This document shows, piece after piece, positions 40,512 to 49,757 of a stretch of 64,000 bases of DNA. Under the pieces are notes generated by a model. It saw only the letters and a list, made by a program, of their open reading frames with translations. It had not been told where the DNA came from and did not search any database. Within the stretch, counting starts at the first letter, position 1. Every line of letters begins with the position of its first letter. The stretch comes from Gammaproteobacteria bacterium. GTDB lineage: Bacteria > Pseudomonadota > Gammaproteobacteria > HK1. A program made the position numbers and the translations under genes. The stretch lies in NCBI GenBank assembly GCA_012103455.1, contig WLWT01000001.1, forward strand, positions 2,280,001 to 2,344,000. The letters run 5' to 3'.

Positions 40512-41363
40512 GTGTTTTCGTTGCGTACAGAACGACTCATTTCAATGCGCGACGCGGTGATGACAGCGTTAGTGTATTTGTGCGCACTTACCGTGTTCGC
40601 CGTGCTCGTATGGATTATCGCTGACGTGGTGCTCCGCGGAGCCGGCTCGTTTAGCTTCACTTTTTTGGTTTCAGAACCGCTTGATGCAGGACGCGCCGGC
40701 GGCATTGGACCGATTGTTGTTTCCACCATATTGATTCTCGTGGTCTGTCTATGTGCCGCGTTGCCAATTGGGCTCGGTGCGGCAATCTTTCTCTCTGAGT
40801 TCACGCGAGGTGATCGGGCATCTGGCCACTTCGTCAGGTCAAGCCTGGATGTGTTGGCGGGTGTCCCATCCATTGTCTTCGGGTTGTTTGGCACCGTGCT
40901 CTTTTGCGAAGTTCTGGGATTAGGGTTTTCTATCCTAAGTGGCGGTCTGACTTTGGCGTGTATGATTTTGCCTTTACTGATTCGCACTACTGAACTGGGG
41001 TTGAGATCAGTTTCGGCTGGTGATCGGCTCGGGGCCGCCGCATTGGCACTCAGCAAAACCACGACGTTGCGGTGGATTATTCTGCCCGTCGCCGCTCCCG
41101 CGATAATTGCCGGAACTGTGCTGGGGCTAGGCCGTGCAATCGCCGAAACAGCAGCACTAATTTTCACTAGTGGATATGTCTCCCGAATGCCGGAGTCTTT
41201 GATGGACTCAGGCCGAGCGCTGTCCGTGCATATTTTTGATTTGGCTATGAACGTTCCGAACGGCGACGAAAGTGCGTATGCCTCGGCGCTGGTTTTGATC
41301 GTGTTACTCATAGCGGTTAATTTAACAACAGCTTCCGTTACCACAAGAGTCTTGGCGCGATGA
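40512..41363 (+). CDS. pstA: Phosphate ABC transporter permease
   Basis: 283 residues, six predicted transmembrane helices. SSLDVLAGVPSIVFGLFGTV-type and LGLGRAIAETAALIFTSG segments match PstA. The start is the GTG at 40512; an ATG at 40545 is also possible. It follows pstC after 94 nt and its stop overlaps the ATG of pstB (ATGA). Confidence 0.92.
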   Translation: MFSLRTERLISMRDAVMTALVYLCALTVFAVLVWIIADVVLRGAGSFSFTFLVSEPLDAGRAGGIGPIVVSTILILVVCLCAALPIGLGAAIFLSEFTRGDRASGHFVRSSLDVLAGVPSIVFGLFGTVLFCEVLGLGFSILSGGLTLACMILPLLIRTTELGLRSVSAGDRLGAAALALSKTTTLRWIILPVAAPAIIAGTVLGLGRAIAETAALIFTSGYVSRMPESLMDSGRALSVHIFDLAMNVPNGDESAYASALVLIVLLIAVNLTTASVTTRVLAR

Positions 41364-42196
41364 CACTTGAATTAATTGAATCGTATGATCTAGCTCGAAA
41401 TTTTCTGGACCAAACTGAGGACATGGCAGATGGACTGCTCGTGGATGTTAGGAATCTAAGTGTCCGGTACTCAAGTGGATATGCACTACGCGACGTCAGT
41501 GCGCGCTTTAAAAAAGGGCGAATTACAGCGTTGGTCGGTCCTAGCGGTTGCGGTAAGACCAGCTTTCTAAATTGTCTTAACCGCATGACGGATCTCATTC
41601 CGGGTTGCGAAGTGAGTGGCCGCATCAGTATCGGCGGTGAATCGGTTACCGATCCCAGTACGGATCTTCAGCGCCTTCGCCGCCGCGTCGGGATGATCTT
41701 CCAACGGCCGAATCCGTTTCCCTTGTCTATACGCCAAAACATTCAGTTGGCACTCCGGGAACACGGGACCACCGAGCAAGAACAACTGGAGACGATTACC
41801 CAACGGGTATTGACCGACGTGGGGCTGTGGGGCGAGGTCAGCGGCCGTTTGGATGGATCGGCGCGCGACTTATCTGGCGGGCAAGCCCAGCGTCTGTGTT
41901 TAGCCAGGGCGTTAGCGCTTGAGCCCGAACTGCTGCTGATGGACGAGCCGTGCAGCGCGCTAGATCCAATTGCGAGTGAAAAAGTCGAACAACACATCGC
42001 CTCATTGGGTGAGCATTACACGGTACTCATAGTCACGCATAATCTCGGCCAGGCAAAACGGATCGCCGATGAGACTATTGTGTTTTGGGTGTCTGAGGGT
42101 GCTGGCCGCATTGTCGAACAAGGGCGCACTGAACAGATATTTGACTCACCTACGGAAGCTGTGACCGCGGATTACGTGACGGGAAGAGCGGGCTAG
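41360..42196 (+). CDS. pstB: Phosphate ABC transporter ATP-binding protein
   Basis: 278 residues. Walker A is [11 protein letters not shown], the signature LSGGQAQRLCLARAL, Walker B LLLMDEPCSALDP, and the H-loop VTHN. RPNPFPLSIRQNIQLAL is the PstB-type Q-loop region. It powers the PstCA permease. No phoU follows; the next genes are on the opposite strand. Confidence 0.94.
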   Translation: MTLELIESYDLARNFLDQTEDMADGLLVDVRNLSVRYSSGYALRDVSARFKKGRITALVGPSGCGKTSFLNCLNRMTDLIPGCEVSGRISIGGESVTDPSTDLQRLRRRVGMIFQRPNPFPLSIRQNIQLALREHGTTEQEQLETITQRVLTDVGLWGEVSGRLDGSARDLSGGQAQRLCLARALALEPELLLMDEPCSALDPIASEKVEQHIASLGEHYTVLIVTHNLGQAKRIADETIVFWVSEGAGRIVEQGRTEQIFDSPTEAVTADYVTGRAG

Positions 42197-42224
42197 TCTA
42201 CTTGAGGTGTGGACACGGGGAGCG

Positions 42225-42542
42225 CTACTTCATATCACTGTTTACGGTACACCGTACGATCCACGTCCTCATCTCAGCATCCAATAACGATACAATTTTC
42301 GCCTTGAACGGCCATAGCAAAAGCGGGACTTTGATATCAAACTCGATAGCTTTCGCCCGTACGAAAACATGCGCTTTTACCACTATCCCATTGGCGACTA
42401 ATTGTACAGAGGCACTTGAATCGTCCAGCCAGCGTAATGTTGGTTCGTACTGCGGATAGTTGCGACAAAACGACTTCCAAGCTTTATTGGCGCTTTGCTT
42501 GGCATCTTCGATACCGAGATCGTGAGGAACTAGATGCTTCAC
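42225..42542 (-). CDS. PHA-granule-associated (PHA_gran_rgn-like) protein
   Basis: 105 residues resembling the putative polyhydroxyalkanoate system protein family. KHLVPHDLGIEDAKQSANKA begins it, ASVQLVANGIVVKAHVFV gives the central strands, and PLLLWPFKAKIVSLLDAEM ends it. The role is poorly known; such proteins are linked to polyester granules. It begins 8 nt after the arsJ stop on the same strand and is probably co-transcribed with arsJ, an unusual partner. Confidence 0.65.
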   Translation of the reverse strand: MKHLVPHDLGIEDAKQSANKAWKSFCRNYPQYEPTLRWLDDSSASVQLVANGIVVKAHVFVRAKAIEFDIKVPLLLWPFKAKIVSLLDAEMRTWIVRCTVNSDMK

Positions 42543-42550
42543 CCGCTAGG

Positions 42551-44455
42551 TTAAGCTGGCATTGGCACGGCATCATCCGCCGTCAGTTTTAGCTGCTCTT
42601 TCTCATCTTGGCAGAGTTGCGTAGTCCCTCGCTCCGGAAGCGTCAATCCCATCGTTACCGTACCGGCGGCGAGTAGAAATAGCGCCGACAACCATAAGCA
42701 GCCAATCATCCCAAGGCTTTGAAAGATCCAACCTGACAGCACTGTCCCCACCAACCGTCCGCCTGCGTTGGCCATATAGTAGAACCCCACATTCATTGAC
42801 ACATGATCTGCTTCAGAGTACGCGACGATCAGATACGAATGCACTGCGGATGTGGCTGCAAATACTGCTGCGAATAGTGCAAGTCCACCGAGCAGCACCA
42901 GACCAGGTGCAATACCGGCGCTGAGCCCAAGTGCGATCCCTGCTGGAATGGTAGCGAGTAAAAACGTCCAGAACTGTGCGGTGTATGCTTTGGGGACTGA
43001 TCCTTTCTCCGACCGGATGTACTTTGGCGCCTGGGCTTGTATGTAGCCGTACCCGATTACCCATAACGCTAGGAAAGCGCCTACGCCCATAGGCGTCCAA
43101 CCCATAACCGAAGCCATATAGATCGGTAGCGCAACTACAAACCACACATCTCTCGAACCGAAAAGGAAAAAACGCGCGGCCGACAGGATATTGATCCGCC
43201 TGCTCATCGAGAACATTGATGTGAACTTGACCTTACTTTTTGCTTTGCCGAAGTCGTTCGGTAGCGCTTTAACCGATACTGCCAATGTGGCAGCTAGGCC
43301 GATGGCCATCAGCAACATGGCAAGATTGAATCCGAACACAAGCAGTAATGCACCACCTAGGAAGAAGCCTAGGCCCTTCAATGCGTTTTTAGATCCGGTC
43401 AGAACTGCAACCCACTTATAGAGTTCGTTGTCAGCCCTCTCGGGTAAGATGAGCTTGAGCGAGCTTTTTGAACTCATCTTCGTCAAGTCTTTGGCGATGC
43501 CGGCTAATGCTTGGGCAAACATTACAAAGGGAACGGCGATCGCCAACGACCACCCCGGCGTAACCACCGTCATCATCGCCAGCGCTACGATCTGGAATGC
43601 CAGCCCAGCGAATAACGTGAAACGCAGTCCCAGCTTTGCGCCTAACCATCCTCCGACTAAGTTGGTCACTACCCCGAAAATTTCGTAAAACAGAAACAGA
43701 AAAGCGATCGCGATGGGGCTGAATCCTAGACTCAGGAAGAAAAACAGCACTAGCATTCGGATGGCGCCATCGGTCAGCATCAGGGCCCAATACGCCGACG
43801 TAACTAGCACATACTCCCGCGCTCCATAGCTGCCATCGGGTTGTTTTTTCAATACAGCACGCAACGCTGCCATGTCACGCCAACGTTTTGACAACCAGCG
43901 TGCTGAGTAAACCCGAGCTATGAACGCGGCGGCCAGCCGCACCGGCCTGAACAACGCGGTAACGACCCACCTGATAAACGCCCAGGTGTAGTAAGCCAGC
44001 AAAGCAGTGGCAGAAATCGCCCCAAGCTTTCGCCAGAGTTTGTCCCAGAATCCTTTATTCAGCCGTGTCAGACCTTTGGTAAAAACGGCAGATAACCTTG
44101 CCCCCAGCGGCGCGCCGCCGCCCGTGTTCCGGGCGCTTGGTGACGGGGACTCACCAGTACCTTCGCCGCTCCTACAAGCCTCGCCGTCTGACGACGGCGT
44201 ATCGTATTGTGAGGCTGGCGCGGATTTGGTTGCCGCCGATAGGTCGTCTTCCTCATCTGCCTTCGATTGCGTATCGCGGCGCGGGATTACATCTCTTAGC
44301 ACTTCCTTGGCGAACGTTGCGCCGAATGCCATCGCGTAGCATGCGGAGCGCACCAGACTTAGCCCATCACGGCTCGGCGGTCGCACCGCCGCAGCTCGCA
44401 AAGCGGCACTGGCGCTTATTACGGCGTCAAGATTATCTGTTTCTGAAATAGTCAC
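42551..44455 (-). CDS. arsJ: ArsJ organoarsenical exporter with a ~200-residue N-terminal extension
   Basis: 634 residues, against about 400 for usual ArsJ. From about residue 201 it is clear ArsJ: YVLVTSAYWALMLTDGAIRM, GIAKDLTKMSSKSSLKLI, WVAVLTGSKNALKGLGFFLG and ARFFLFGSRDVWFVVALPIY. ArsJ is an MFS permease that exports 1-arseno-3-phosphoglycerate made by GAPDH from arsenate. The extension holds a motif at residues 33-60 (SLVRSACYAMAFGATFAKEV... IPRRD) that matches the small proteins at 45466 and 49758. An acidic/Ser-rich linker (61-125) and a hydrophobic segment near 147-168 follow. The start is a GTG without a clear binding site, so the exact N-terminus is uncertain, but the extension is open throughout. 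Confidence 0.9.
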   Translation of the reverse strand: MTISETDNLDAVISASAALRAAAVRPPSRDGLSLVRSACYAMAFGATFAKEVLRDVIPRRDTQSKADEEDDLSAATKSAPASQYDTPSSDGEACRSGEGTGESPSPSARNTGGGAPLGARLSAVFTKGLTRLNKGFWDKLWRKLGAISATALLAYYTWAFIRWVVTALFRPVRLAAAFIARVYSARWLSKRWRDMAALRAVLKKQPDGSYGAREYVLVTSAYWALMLTDGAIRMLVLFFFLSLGFSPIAIAFLFLFYEIFGVVTNLVGGWLGAKLGLRFTLFAGLAFQIVALAMMTVVTPGWSLAIAVPFVMFAQALAGIAKDLTKMSSKSSLKLILPERADNELYKWVAVLTGSKNALKGLGFFLGGALLLVFGFNLAMLLMAIGLAATLAVSVKALPNDFGKAKSKVKFTSMFSMSRRINILSAARFFLFGSRDVWFVVALPIYMASVMGWTPMGVGAFLALWVIGYGYIQAQAPKYIRSEKGSVPKAYTAQFWTFLLATIPAGIALGLSAGIAPGLVLLGGLALFAAVFAATSAVHSYLIVAYSEADHVSMNVGFYYMANAGGRLVGTVLSGWIFQSLGMIGCLWLSALFLLAAGTVTMGLTLPERGTTQLCQDEKEQLKLTADDAVPMPA

Positions 44456-44888
44456 GCGGTTAGGAGGAGGAGTTCTAATTTAATGTATCGGTAATACTAC
44501 CGCATAGTAGCGCAATTGTGGAACGTATGGTGTTCCTTTATCAACTGTGCAAGCCTATGGCACCATGGCAAGACAGTTCTAACCGTCGTGTACCGGGCCG
44601 CACTGGGGTCGCGGTTTGCAATTGCTCGTCAGGCGTAGGTAATCAAACACGATTCTGATGTTTCGAGCGAGTCTGCGTATGGTGGCGGCAACACTCTCGT
44701 TCGCTCTCAGCTCTGATGAGGCCTATTGCAAAGCGGCGCAGGCGGGTGAGGTTTTCAGATCCGTGTCCGGTGCGCACGGTACAGCGGTCTTCATCTCCGT
44801 TCCAGTCGCGCCTGGAGTGGCAAGCCTCAATGCTTCAGTGACCGCGGTTCAAGTCCATCAAGCACTGGGCATCAGCGCTTGATGGGTC
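44456..44888. other. Intergenic, upstream of arsJ
   Basis: No convincing gene is visible. A plus-strand frame at 44658-44882 could encode 74 residues with a hydrophobic start (MFRASLRMVAATLSFALSS), but it has no binding site and no family. GGAGGAGG near 44463 precedes only a three-codon frame on the plus strand. The arsJ promoter must lie here. Confidence 0.4.
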
Positions 44889-45066
44889 ATGGGCGGTCAG
44901 CCCGTAGAGGATTTCCCAGGAGACCTTGCCGAGCTCGGCGTAGGTGGCCACCTACCATAGGGTATGGCCAATCTTGGGCATGGCCCCGAGGTAGTGATGG
45001 GCGTCGAGCAGCGACTGAAACCGTGTCTGCTCGCTCGCCGTCACCGGGCGCACCGTGACTTCACGA
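44889..45066 (-). pseudogene. DUF4338 (DruA-like)/ISAs1 mosaic remnant
   Basis: VTVRPVTASEQTRFQSLLDA followed by HHYLGAMPKIGHTLW matches the start of DUF4338 proteins, which travel with transposases. A TAG then stands where Tyr is expected in LWYVA. The next piece, WEILYGLTAHDPSSADA, looks like the C-terminal part of an ISAs1-type transposase. It is short and mosaic, with no function. Confidence 0.5.
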
Positions 45067-45465
45067 AGATTCAAGTACTCAACTCGCCGGGTTGTCTGTC
45101 TGGGGCGATGGATACCGGCTTGGGGTGAGGATGTTCAGTATCGGGGTTAACTTGCTAATCTCGCTTATGAATTTTGCTAGGGCAAATTCGCCCTGCCTAT
45201 GGCATCCCCAGCTATGACTACAATAGCGTGGTATGATCAATTCAGTTACACTAAGTTTTACCAGGCTCTCAGGAACTGACAGACTGTCGGAATCAGAGCT
45301 GATCCTGGCAAAGCTCGAGATATACAGATACCTTGCATACAGGACCTTGACGAAGGTGCCGTCGAGACGTGCTCATGACTAGAACTGGATGATGGTAGCT
45401 CTAGGCCCAGTCCACCGAGTTTCTCGCATAGGCTTTTTTTAGTTGCACCAACAGGTAATGGAAGT
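45067..45465. other. Intergenic, upstream of the ATPase module
   Basis: I see no gene in this ~400-bp stretch. It should hold the promoter of the module starting at 45466. No clear operator or terminator was found. Confidence 0.4.
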
Positions 45466-46011
45466 ATGATTGACGAAACTGACACCACTGATACCACTGA
45501 TACCAACGGCGAGTCCAAGACTATGCGTGCCCGTACCTCTGTATCGCGGACAAAACGCAAATCCACGATGTCTAGCAGTAATGTTACTAGCCGCACTACG
45601 GAACCGGTGAGCGAGGAAGCGGCAGCCGCCGAGAGCGTTGTATCGGCGGCGGATGAGCAGGCGCCAGCGGATGAGCAAGTGATAACGGACGAGCAAGCAC
45701 CACCACCGCTTGAATCCGCCGCAGCCGCCATGCGCGAAGGCGCCAGTGACGCGCGAACGGCGGCCCGAAAATTTTGGCCGACGCTGAGCCGTGCTACATC
45801 ACTCGTGGCCTATTCATCGTGTTACTACGTGTCGTACGGTGTGGTCTATAGCGCGACCGTGCTATGTGAAGTATTTCCCAAGAACAACCCGATTGTTGAT
45901 GGTCTTGCTGATGGTGCCCGGGCGGCGCGAAGTGCCCGCGTTGTGCACAAGGAGGCTTTGCTGGAAGGCGCAGAGACGACGGGGTTGGAAATCGCTGCCG
46001 AAGCGCTGTAG
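45466..46011 (+). CDS. Small membrane-associated protein with the YSS-YYV motif (paralogue 1)
   Basis: 181 residues. The N-terminus is acidic/Thr-rich, then Arg/Lys-rich (MRARTSVSRTKRKS at 20-33), then a long Ala/Glu linker. Residues 112-156 form the conserved part: SLVAYSSCYYVSYGVVYS, VLCEVFPKNN and GLADGARAAR. The Tyr/Ser/Gly-rich stretch is amphipathic or membrane-inserting. The same motif is found in the protein at 49758-50054 and, diverged, in ArsJ residues 33-60. First gene of a plus-strand unit with the 46159 gene and the P-type ATPase. No established function. Confidence 0.8.
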   Translation: MIDETDTTDTTDTNGESKTMRARTSVSRTKRKSTMSSSNVTSRTTEPVSEEAAAAESVVSAADEQAPADEQVITDEQAPPPLESAAAAMREGASDARTAARKFWPTLSRATSLVAYSSCYYVSYGVVYSATVLCEVFPKNNPIVDGLADGARAARSARVVHKEALLEGAETTGLEIAAEAL

Positions 46012-46158
46012 GCGTAAAGAACCAGCTCTTGCCAAGTTGTGATACTGGCGGGAGACGCCTCTTATGTTGCTACGGTTGGTAGGCTACCTGTGACTTGGCA
46101 GCTCATCTCGCTGTGAGATGTCGCTCAGCAGTTATCTACAGACATTGTTCGGTGAGAC

Positions 46159-46632
46159 ATGCGGATACTGACTGCGTTGGCCATCGGGATAGCGATTGGC
46201 GCCAACTGGAAAAAAATCAGCGCACAGCTTGGGATCTATGCTCCGGCGCTGAAGGATGTAGGCGAGAAAGCGGGTGATGTGTATACGGCGGCACAGGCTG
46301 CGATTGTTGGGAAGCTGGAGGAGTTTGCGGATGCACACGAAGCGACCGTAGCCAGCATGCGGGATACTGAGAACAGCACCGGGGATACTGGCGCGGCGGC
46401 GGCATCTGGCGATGACCCCGAAGTGGATGATCCTCAAGCAGATAATGCCCAGGCAGATAATGCCCAAGGGGAAGACTCTAAAGCGGTGGATGATATTGGG
46501 GCGGATGCCGGTGCAAAGGTGCCGCCTGCTGCCAAGGCAGTTACCGAGGATTGGGGAACGGGTACCGCCGCCGCGCATGCTTCCCCCAGTGCCGATAGTC
46601 ATCTGCAGCACCACGATAGCTTACCCGGCTAA
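46159..46632 (+). CDS. Small glycine-zipper membrane protein
   Basis: 157 residues from the ATG at 46159. It begins with a short hydrophobic segment with small residues (LTALAIGIAIGANW), followed by a helix (YTAAQAAIVGKLEEFADAHE), then a long Asp/Ala-rich tail. The tail carries a 15-bp DNA repeat encoding AQADN twice, near 46437-46470. The layout (one glycine-zipper helix, then an acidic tail) recalls small proteins encoded beside compartment-associated P-type ATPases, but I cannot name a family with confidence. Confidence 0.7.
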   Translation: MRILTALAIGIAIGANWKKISAQLGIYAPALKDVGEKAGDVYTAAQAAIVGKLEEFADAHEATVASMRDTENSTGDTGAAAASGDDPEVDDPQADNAQADNAQGEDSKAVDDIGADAGAKVPPAAKAVTEDWGTGTAAAHASPSADSHLQHHDSLPG

Positions 46633-46680
46633 TGCGCAGCTTTTGATAACTGCACGATTGTGTATGGAGGTGTAAACGTC

Positions 46681-49113
46681 ATGGAGAGCATCGAACGCGT
46701 CAAAATTTCATCTGATCGTATTCAGTTGCGTAGCGCCAGGCTGTTTAGCGATCCTAAGGCTAGTCAGCTCGAACCCTTCGTATTGAGAGCGATGCGTACA
46801 CCAGAGGTGAAATCGCTGGAAATTGCATGGTGGCGGCGCGCAGCAGTATTTACTTTATCCTCTTCCAGTCCACACGAAGTCGCCATGCGTTTGGCCGACA
46901 ATCTGGAAGAAAGTTACCCATTACCGGACGCCGACGCCTCTTTGCAGCGTTGCCTTAGACAAAGCATTCATGCATCAGGACGCAAAAGCCTCACCATTCA
47001 TCGCAGAGGGAACAGCTTTAGTACATGGGATGTTCGTCACCGGCACCATGGATGCATTCGCCTCACCAACTCTTTGTTAATTCGGCGTAAAGATCTTTGC
47101 CACGAAGTGGAAAGAGCGTTGGTGGGAGCACTTGGAGTGAGTAGATATGAAACTCGCTCCCTGTCCGGCTCCGTGCGCATATTTTTCGAACCATCACAGA
47201 TCAGCGAAGAGTACATTGTCGATGCGCTGGATGATGCCTTGTCGGCAGCCGATGCAGGCTCGCCGGATCCGGTCGAATATGAGCTGGCATTGTGTACAGG
47301 CATGCTTGGTTTGTCCACGCTCGCCCAGTTCGGCATGCCCGCTCTGATGACACCTTCTCTTGTGCTGTTTGCATTGTGCGTCATTCCCTCTTTCCGCGAG
47401 GCCTATCATGTAATCAGGCATGAGCGCCGGCTGGGGGTTGACGTCTTGGACGCGATAGTCGCTGTGATGTGTGTGGTCACGCGGCAAGCGTTCGTTGGTG
47501 CCGTATTAGCTTGGTGCCTGTGCTTCGGCCGCAAGTTGTTGGAGCGCACACGAGACGATTCTAAAAAGCAGTTGCTTAATGTATTCGGTAAGCAGCCGCG
47601 TTCAGTTTGGGTGCTGCGCGGTGGCGTAGAATTGGAAATTCCTATGGCCGATCTGGTCGCTGGCGACGTTATTGTGGTCAATACAGGCGAGACCGTGCCT
47701 GTAGATGGACGTATTGATGAAGGCGCTGCGATCATCGACCAGCACGTGCTTACCGGAGAATCCGCACCCGTAGACAAAACAGTTGGCGATGATGTGTTCG
47801 CATCCACTGTTGTTGTGGCCGGTAAAATGTATGTCCGGGTTGAACGGGCGGGATCGGATACCACATCGGCTCAGATCAGCCGAATTCTCGAGGAGAGTGC
47901 GGGATTCACATTACGATCGCAGTCTAGGGGCGAAGCGCTGGCCGACCAGATGGTGCTGCCTACGCTGGCTCTTGCTGGTGCGGGTTATCTGGTCACCGGC
48001 CCTCTGGGAGCAACGTCTATAGCAAACTGTGACTTCGGTACGGGAATTCGTATGGCAGCGCCGCTGGCGCTGTTGTCGTCGCTTTCCGTATGCGCGGAGC
48101 GCGGCATCCTGGTCAAAGACGGTGATGCTCTGGAAACACTCTCGAAGGTAGACACTTTTCTTTTCGATAAGACCGGCACGCTTACCAGAGAGATTCCGGA
48201 AATCGGGCGGATTATCGCCGTCAATGGTTTCAGCGAGGATCAGGTCCTCCGTTATGCTGCCGCTGCTGAGCAGAAATTTTCTCATCCTATCGCCCGCGCG
48301 ATTTCGGAACGCTTCGAGGTCAGCAGACAGTCGTTACCAGCGATTGATGACTCTCAGTATCACGTCGGATATGGCATCGAGGTGGTTGTCGATGGACACC
48401 GCATTCGGGTCGGCAGTGGCCGTTTCATTGAGATGGCCGGACTCGAGATGCCTGCGTTACTTTCCGAGGCTCTCGCCTATGCTCATGACGAGGGACACTC
48501 GCTGGTGTTTGTCGCCATTGATGACGCGTTGGGCGGTGCCCTTGAGATTCAAGCGGCACTTCGGCCGGAGATACCGGATGTTATCGCGGGACTGCGCCAA
48601 CGAGGGGTCAAGCACATCGCGATCATCTCGGGTGATCACGAAAAACCCACGCGCCGCCTAGCAGAGCAATTGGGGATCGACATCTGCTTCGCTGAAGTAT
48701 TACCACAGGACAAAGGCGCCTATGTGGATTTACTCCGCTCCCAAGGGCATACAGTATGCTTCCTGGGGGACGGCATTAACGATTCCATCGCACTGCAAAA
48801 AGCGCACGTCTCCGTATCTTTACGGGGCGCCAGCGCCATTGCCACGGATACTGCGCAGATCGTGTTCATGGAAGAAAATCTGCGGCGGATCTGCGAGCTA
48901 AGCGACATCGCCAAGAACTTGGAACGAAACGTTGGGTTCAGTTGGCAGCTCATTTTGGCTCTAAACCTATTTTGCATAGCCGGAACCTTCCTATTCGGAT
49001 TCGGTGTGCTTTCATCGGTGGTAGCCAATAACGGCGCTGCCATCGGAGCCCTATACAATGGGTTGCGGCCACGACGGCTTCTTAAAGACCTCAAGTCCCG
49101 GAGTTCAGTGTGA
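46681..49113 (+). CDS. P1B-type ATPase lacking a CPC motif (ferrosome-like candidate)
   Basis: 810 residues from the ATG at 46681, with GGAGGT upstream. P-type hallmarks are LTGES at 357-361, FDKTGTLT at 495-502, the P1B-specific SHP at 534-536 and GDGIND at 696-701. The membrane metal-site helix reads GIRMAAPLALLSSL (455-468), so the usual Cys-Pro-Cys is replaced by Ala-Ala-Pro and no CPC is present. The N-terminus (1-190) has two weak HMA-like folds without CxxC. Such CPx-less P1B pumps occur in ferrosome gene clusters (P1B-6 type), where they load iron into vesicles; ion specificity here is inference. Confidence 0.85.
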   Translation: MESIERVKISSDRIQLRSARLFSDPKASQLEPFVLRAMRTPEVKSLEIAWWRRAAVFTLSSSSPHEVAMRLADNLEESYPLPDADASLQRCLRQSIHASGRKSLTIHRRGNSFSTWDVRHRHHGCIRLTNSLLIRRKDLCHEVERALVGALGVSRYETRSLSGSVRIFFEPSQISEEYIVDALDDALSAADAGSPDPVEYELALCTGMLGLSTLAQFGMPALMTPSLVLFALCVIPSFREAYHVIRHERRLGVDVLDAIVAVMCVVTRQAFVGAVLAWCLCFGRKLLERTRDDSKKQLLNVFGKQPRSVWVLRGGVELEIPMADLVAGDVIVVNTGETVPVDGRIDEGAAIIDQHVLTGESAPVDKTVGDDVFASTVVVAGKMYVRVERAGSDTTSAQISRILEESAGFTLRSQSRGEALADQMVLPTLALAGAGYLVTGPLGATSIANCDFGTGIRMAAPLALLSSLSVCAERGILVKDGDALETLSKVDTFLFDKTGTLTREIPEIGRIIAVNGFSEDQVLRYAAAAEQKFSHPIARAISERFEVSRQSLPAIDDSQYHVGYGIEVVVDGHRIRVGSGRFIEMAGLEMPALLSEALAYAHDEGHSLVFVAIDDALGGALEIQAALRPEIPDVIAGLRQRGVKHIAIISGDHEKPTRRLAEQLGIDICFAEVLPQDKGAYVDLLRSQGHTVCFLGDGINDSIALQKAHVSVSLRGASAIATDTAQIVFMEENLRRICELSDIAKNLERNVGFSWQLILALNLFCIAGTFLFGFGVLSSVVANNGAAIGALYNGLRPRRLLKDLKSRSSV

Positions 49114-49390
49114 CAATTCAGACAGCTTGATCTATAGCTAATCACATATTCCGTCAGCAGGGTAAATAAATCGAGTTGGGGGCTTTGAACGAAAAACCCA
49201 TTTACACGTTCGTCAATAATCTGCACTAAGTGTTTAGAGTCGCTAAGTACTTCTTCGACTTCGGTTGGGTCTCCCTACAGGTGTTCTGCAAGCCACGGCT
49301 GACGGGGTGGAGCTTAGTGTGTATGTCGAGGCTGTAGGAATAGGGTTGGGTCCATACGGTCCCATACCCTTTTCCTAGTTAGCAGCCTCG

Positions 49391-49750
49391 TTAGCCGCGC
49401 GAGCCGTCCTCTGCATCAGGGGGAGGGAAACGCTGTTCGAAGTCATCCAGAAATTGATGCATAAACACCACCGCCTCGTCGTGGGCCTTCGGGAAACGCC
49501 GCTGCATCCATGAGTTAAGCCGGCCAGCCCGCGATTTGGGTTGTGCCATAAGCGCAGTGCCTACGACGAGCAGCGGCCAACCTGGAATCATTGGTAACGC
49601 CACGCCTAACACCCCGCCGGAGAGGATTAGTGCACGGGCGGCGGCCCGATTCTGTCTCATCCTTGGTCCGATAGCGCCAGCAACGCCCGCCGAGCTGTCC
49701 TCATCATCGCGCAATTCATCAGCGGCGCCTGCGGGTGGTATGGAGTTCAT
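49391..49750 (-). CDS. Small PGPGW-like transmembrane protein
   Basis: 119 residues from the ATG at 49748-49750; a GTG at 49765 would overlap the upstream gene by 8 nt. One hydrophobic hairpin, ARALILSGGVLGVALPMIP and GWPLLVVGTALMAQ, centres on an IPGWP turn that resembles the PGPGW family. The C-terminal half (FPKAHDEAVVFMHQFLDDFE) is charged. It is the last gene of a minus-strand unit with the 49758 gene and GAPDH. Confidence 0.6.
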   Translation of the reverse strand: MNSIPPAGAADELRDDEDSSAGVAGAIGPRMRQNRAAARALILSGGVLGVALPMIPGWPLLVVGTALMAQPKSRAGRLNSWMQRRFPKAHDEAVVFMHQFLDDFEQRFPPPDAEDGSRG

Positions 49751-49757
49751 CGGTCGG

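Noticed and set aside
44463..44495. Strong ribosome binding site GGAGGAGG followed by ATG on the plus strand
   Set aside because: The frame is only three codons (Met-Tyr-Arg) and no leader-peptide logic is visible; it is also the complement of the arsJ start region.
44889..45066. DruA-like sequence suggesting a Druantia defence system
   Set aside because: Only about 60 codons with an internal stop; no helicase or other Druantia genes; DUF4338 also travels with transposases.
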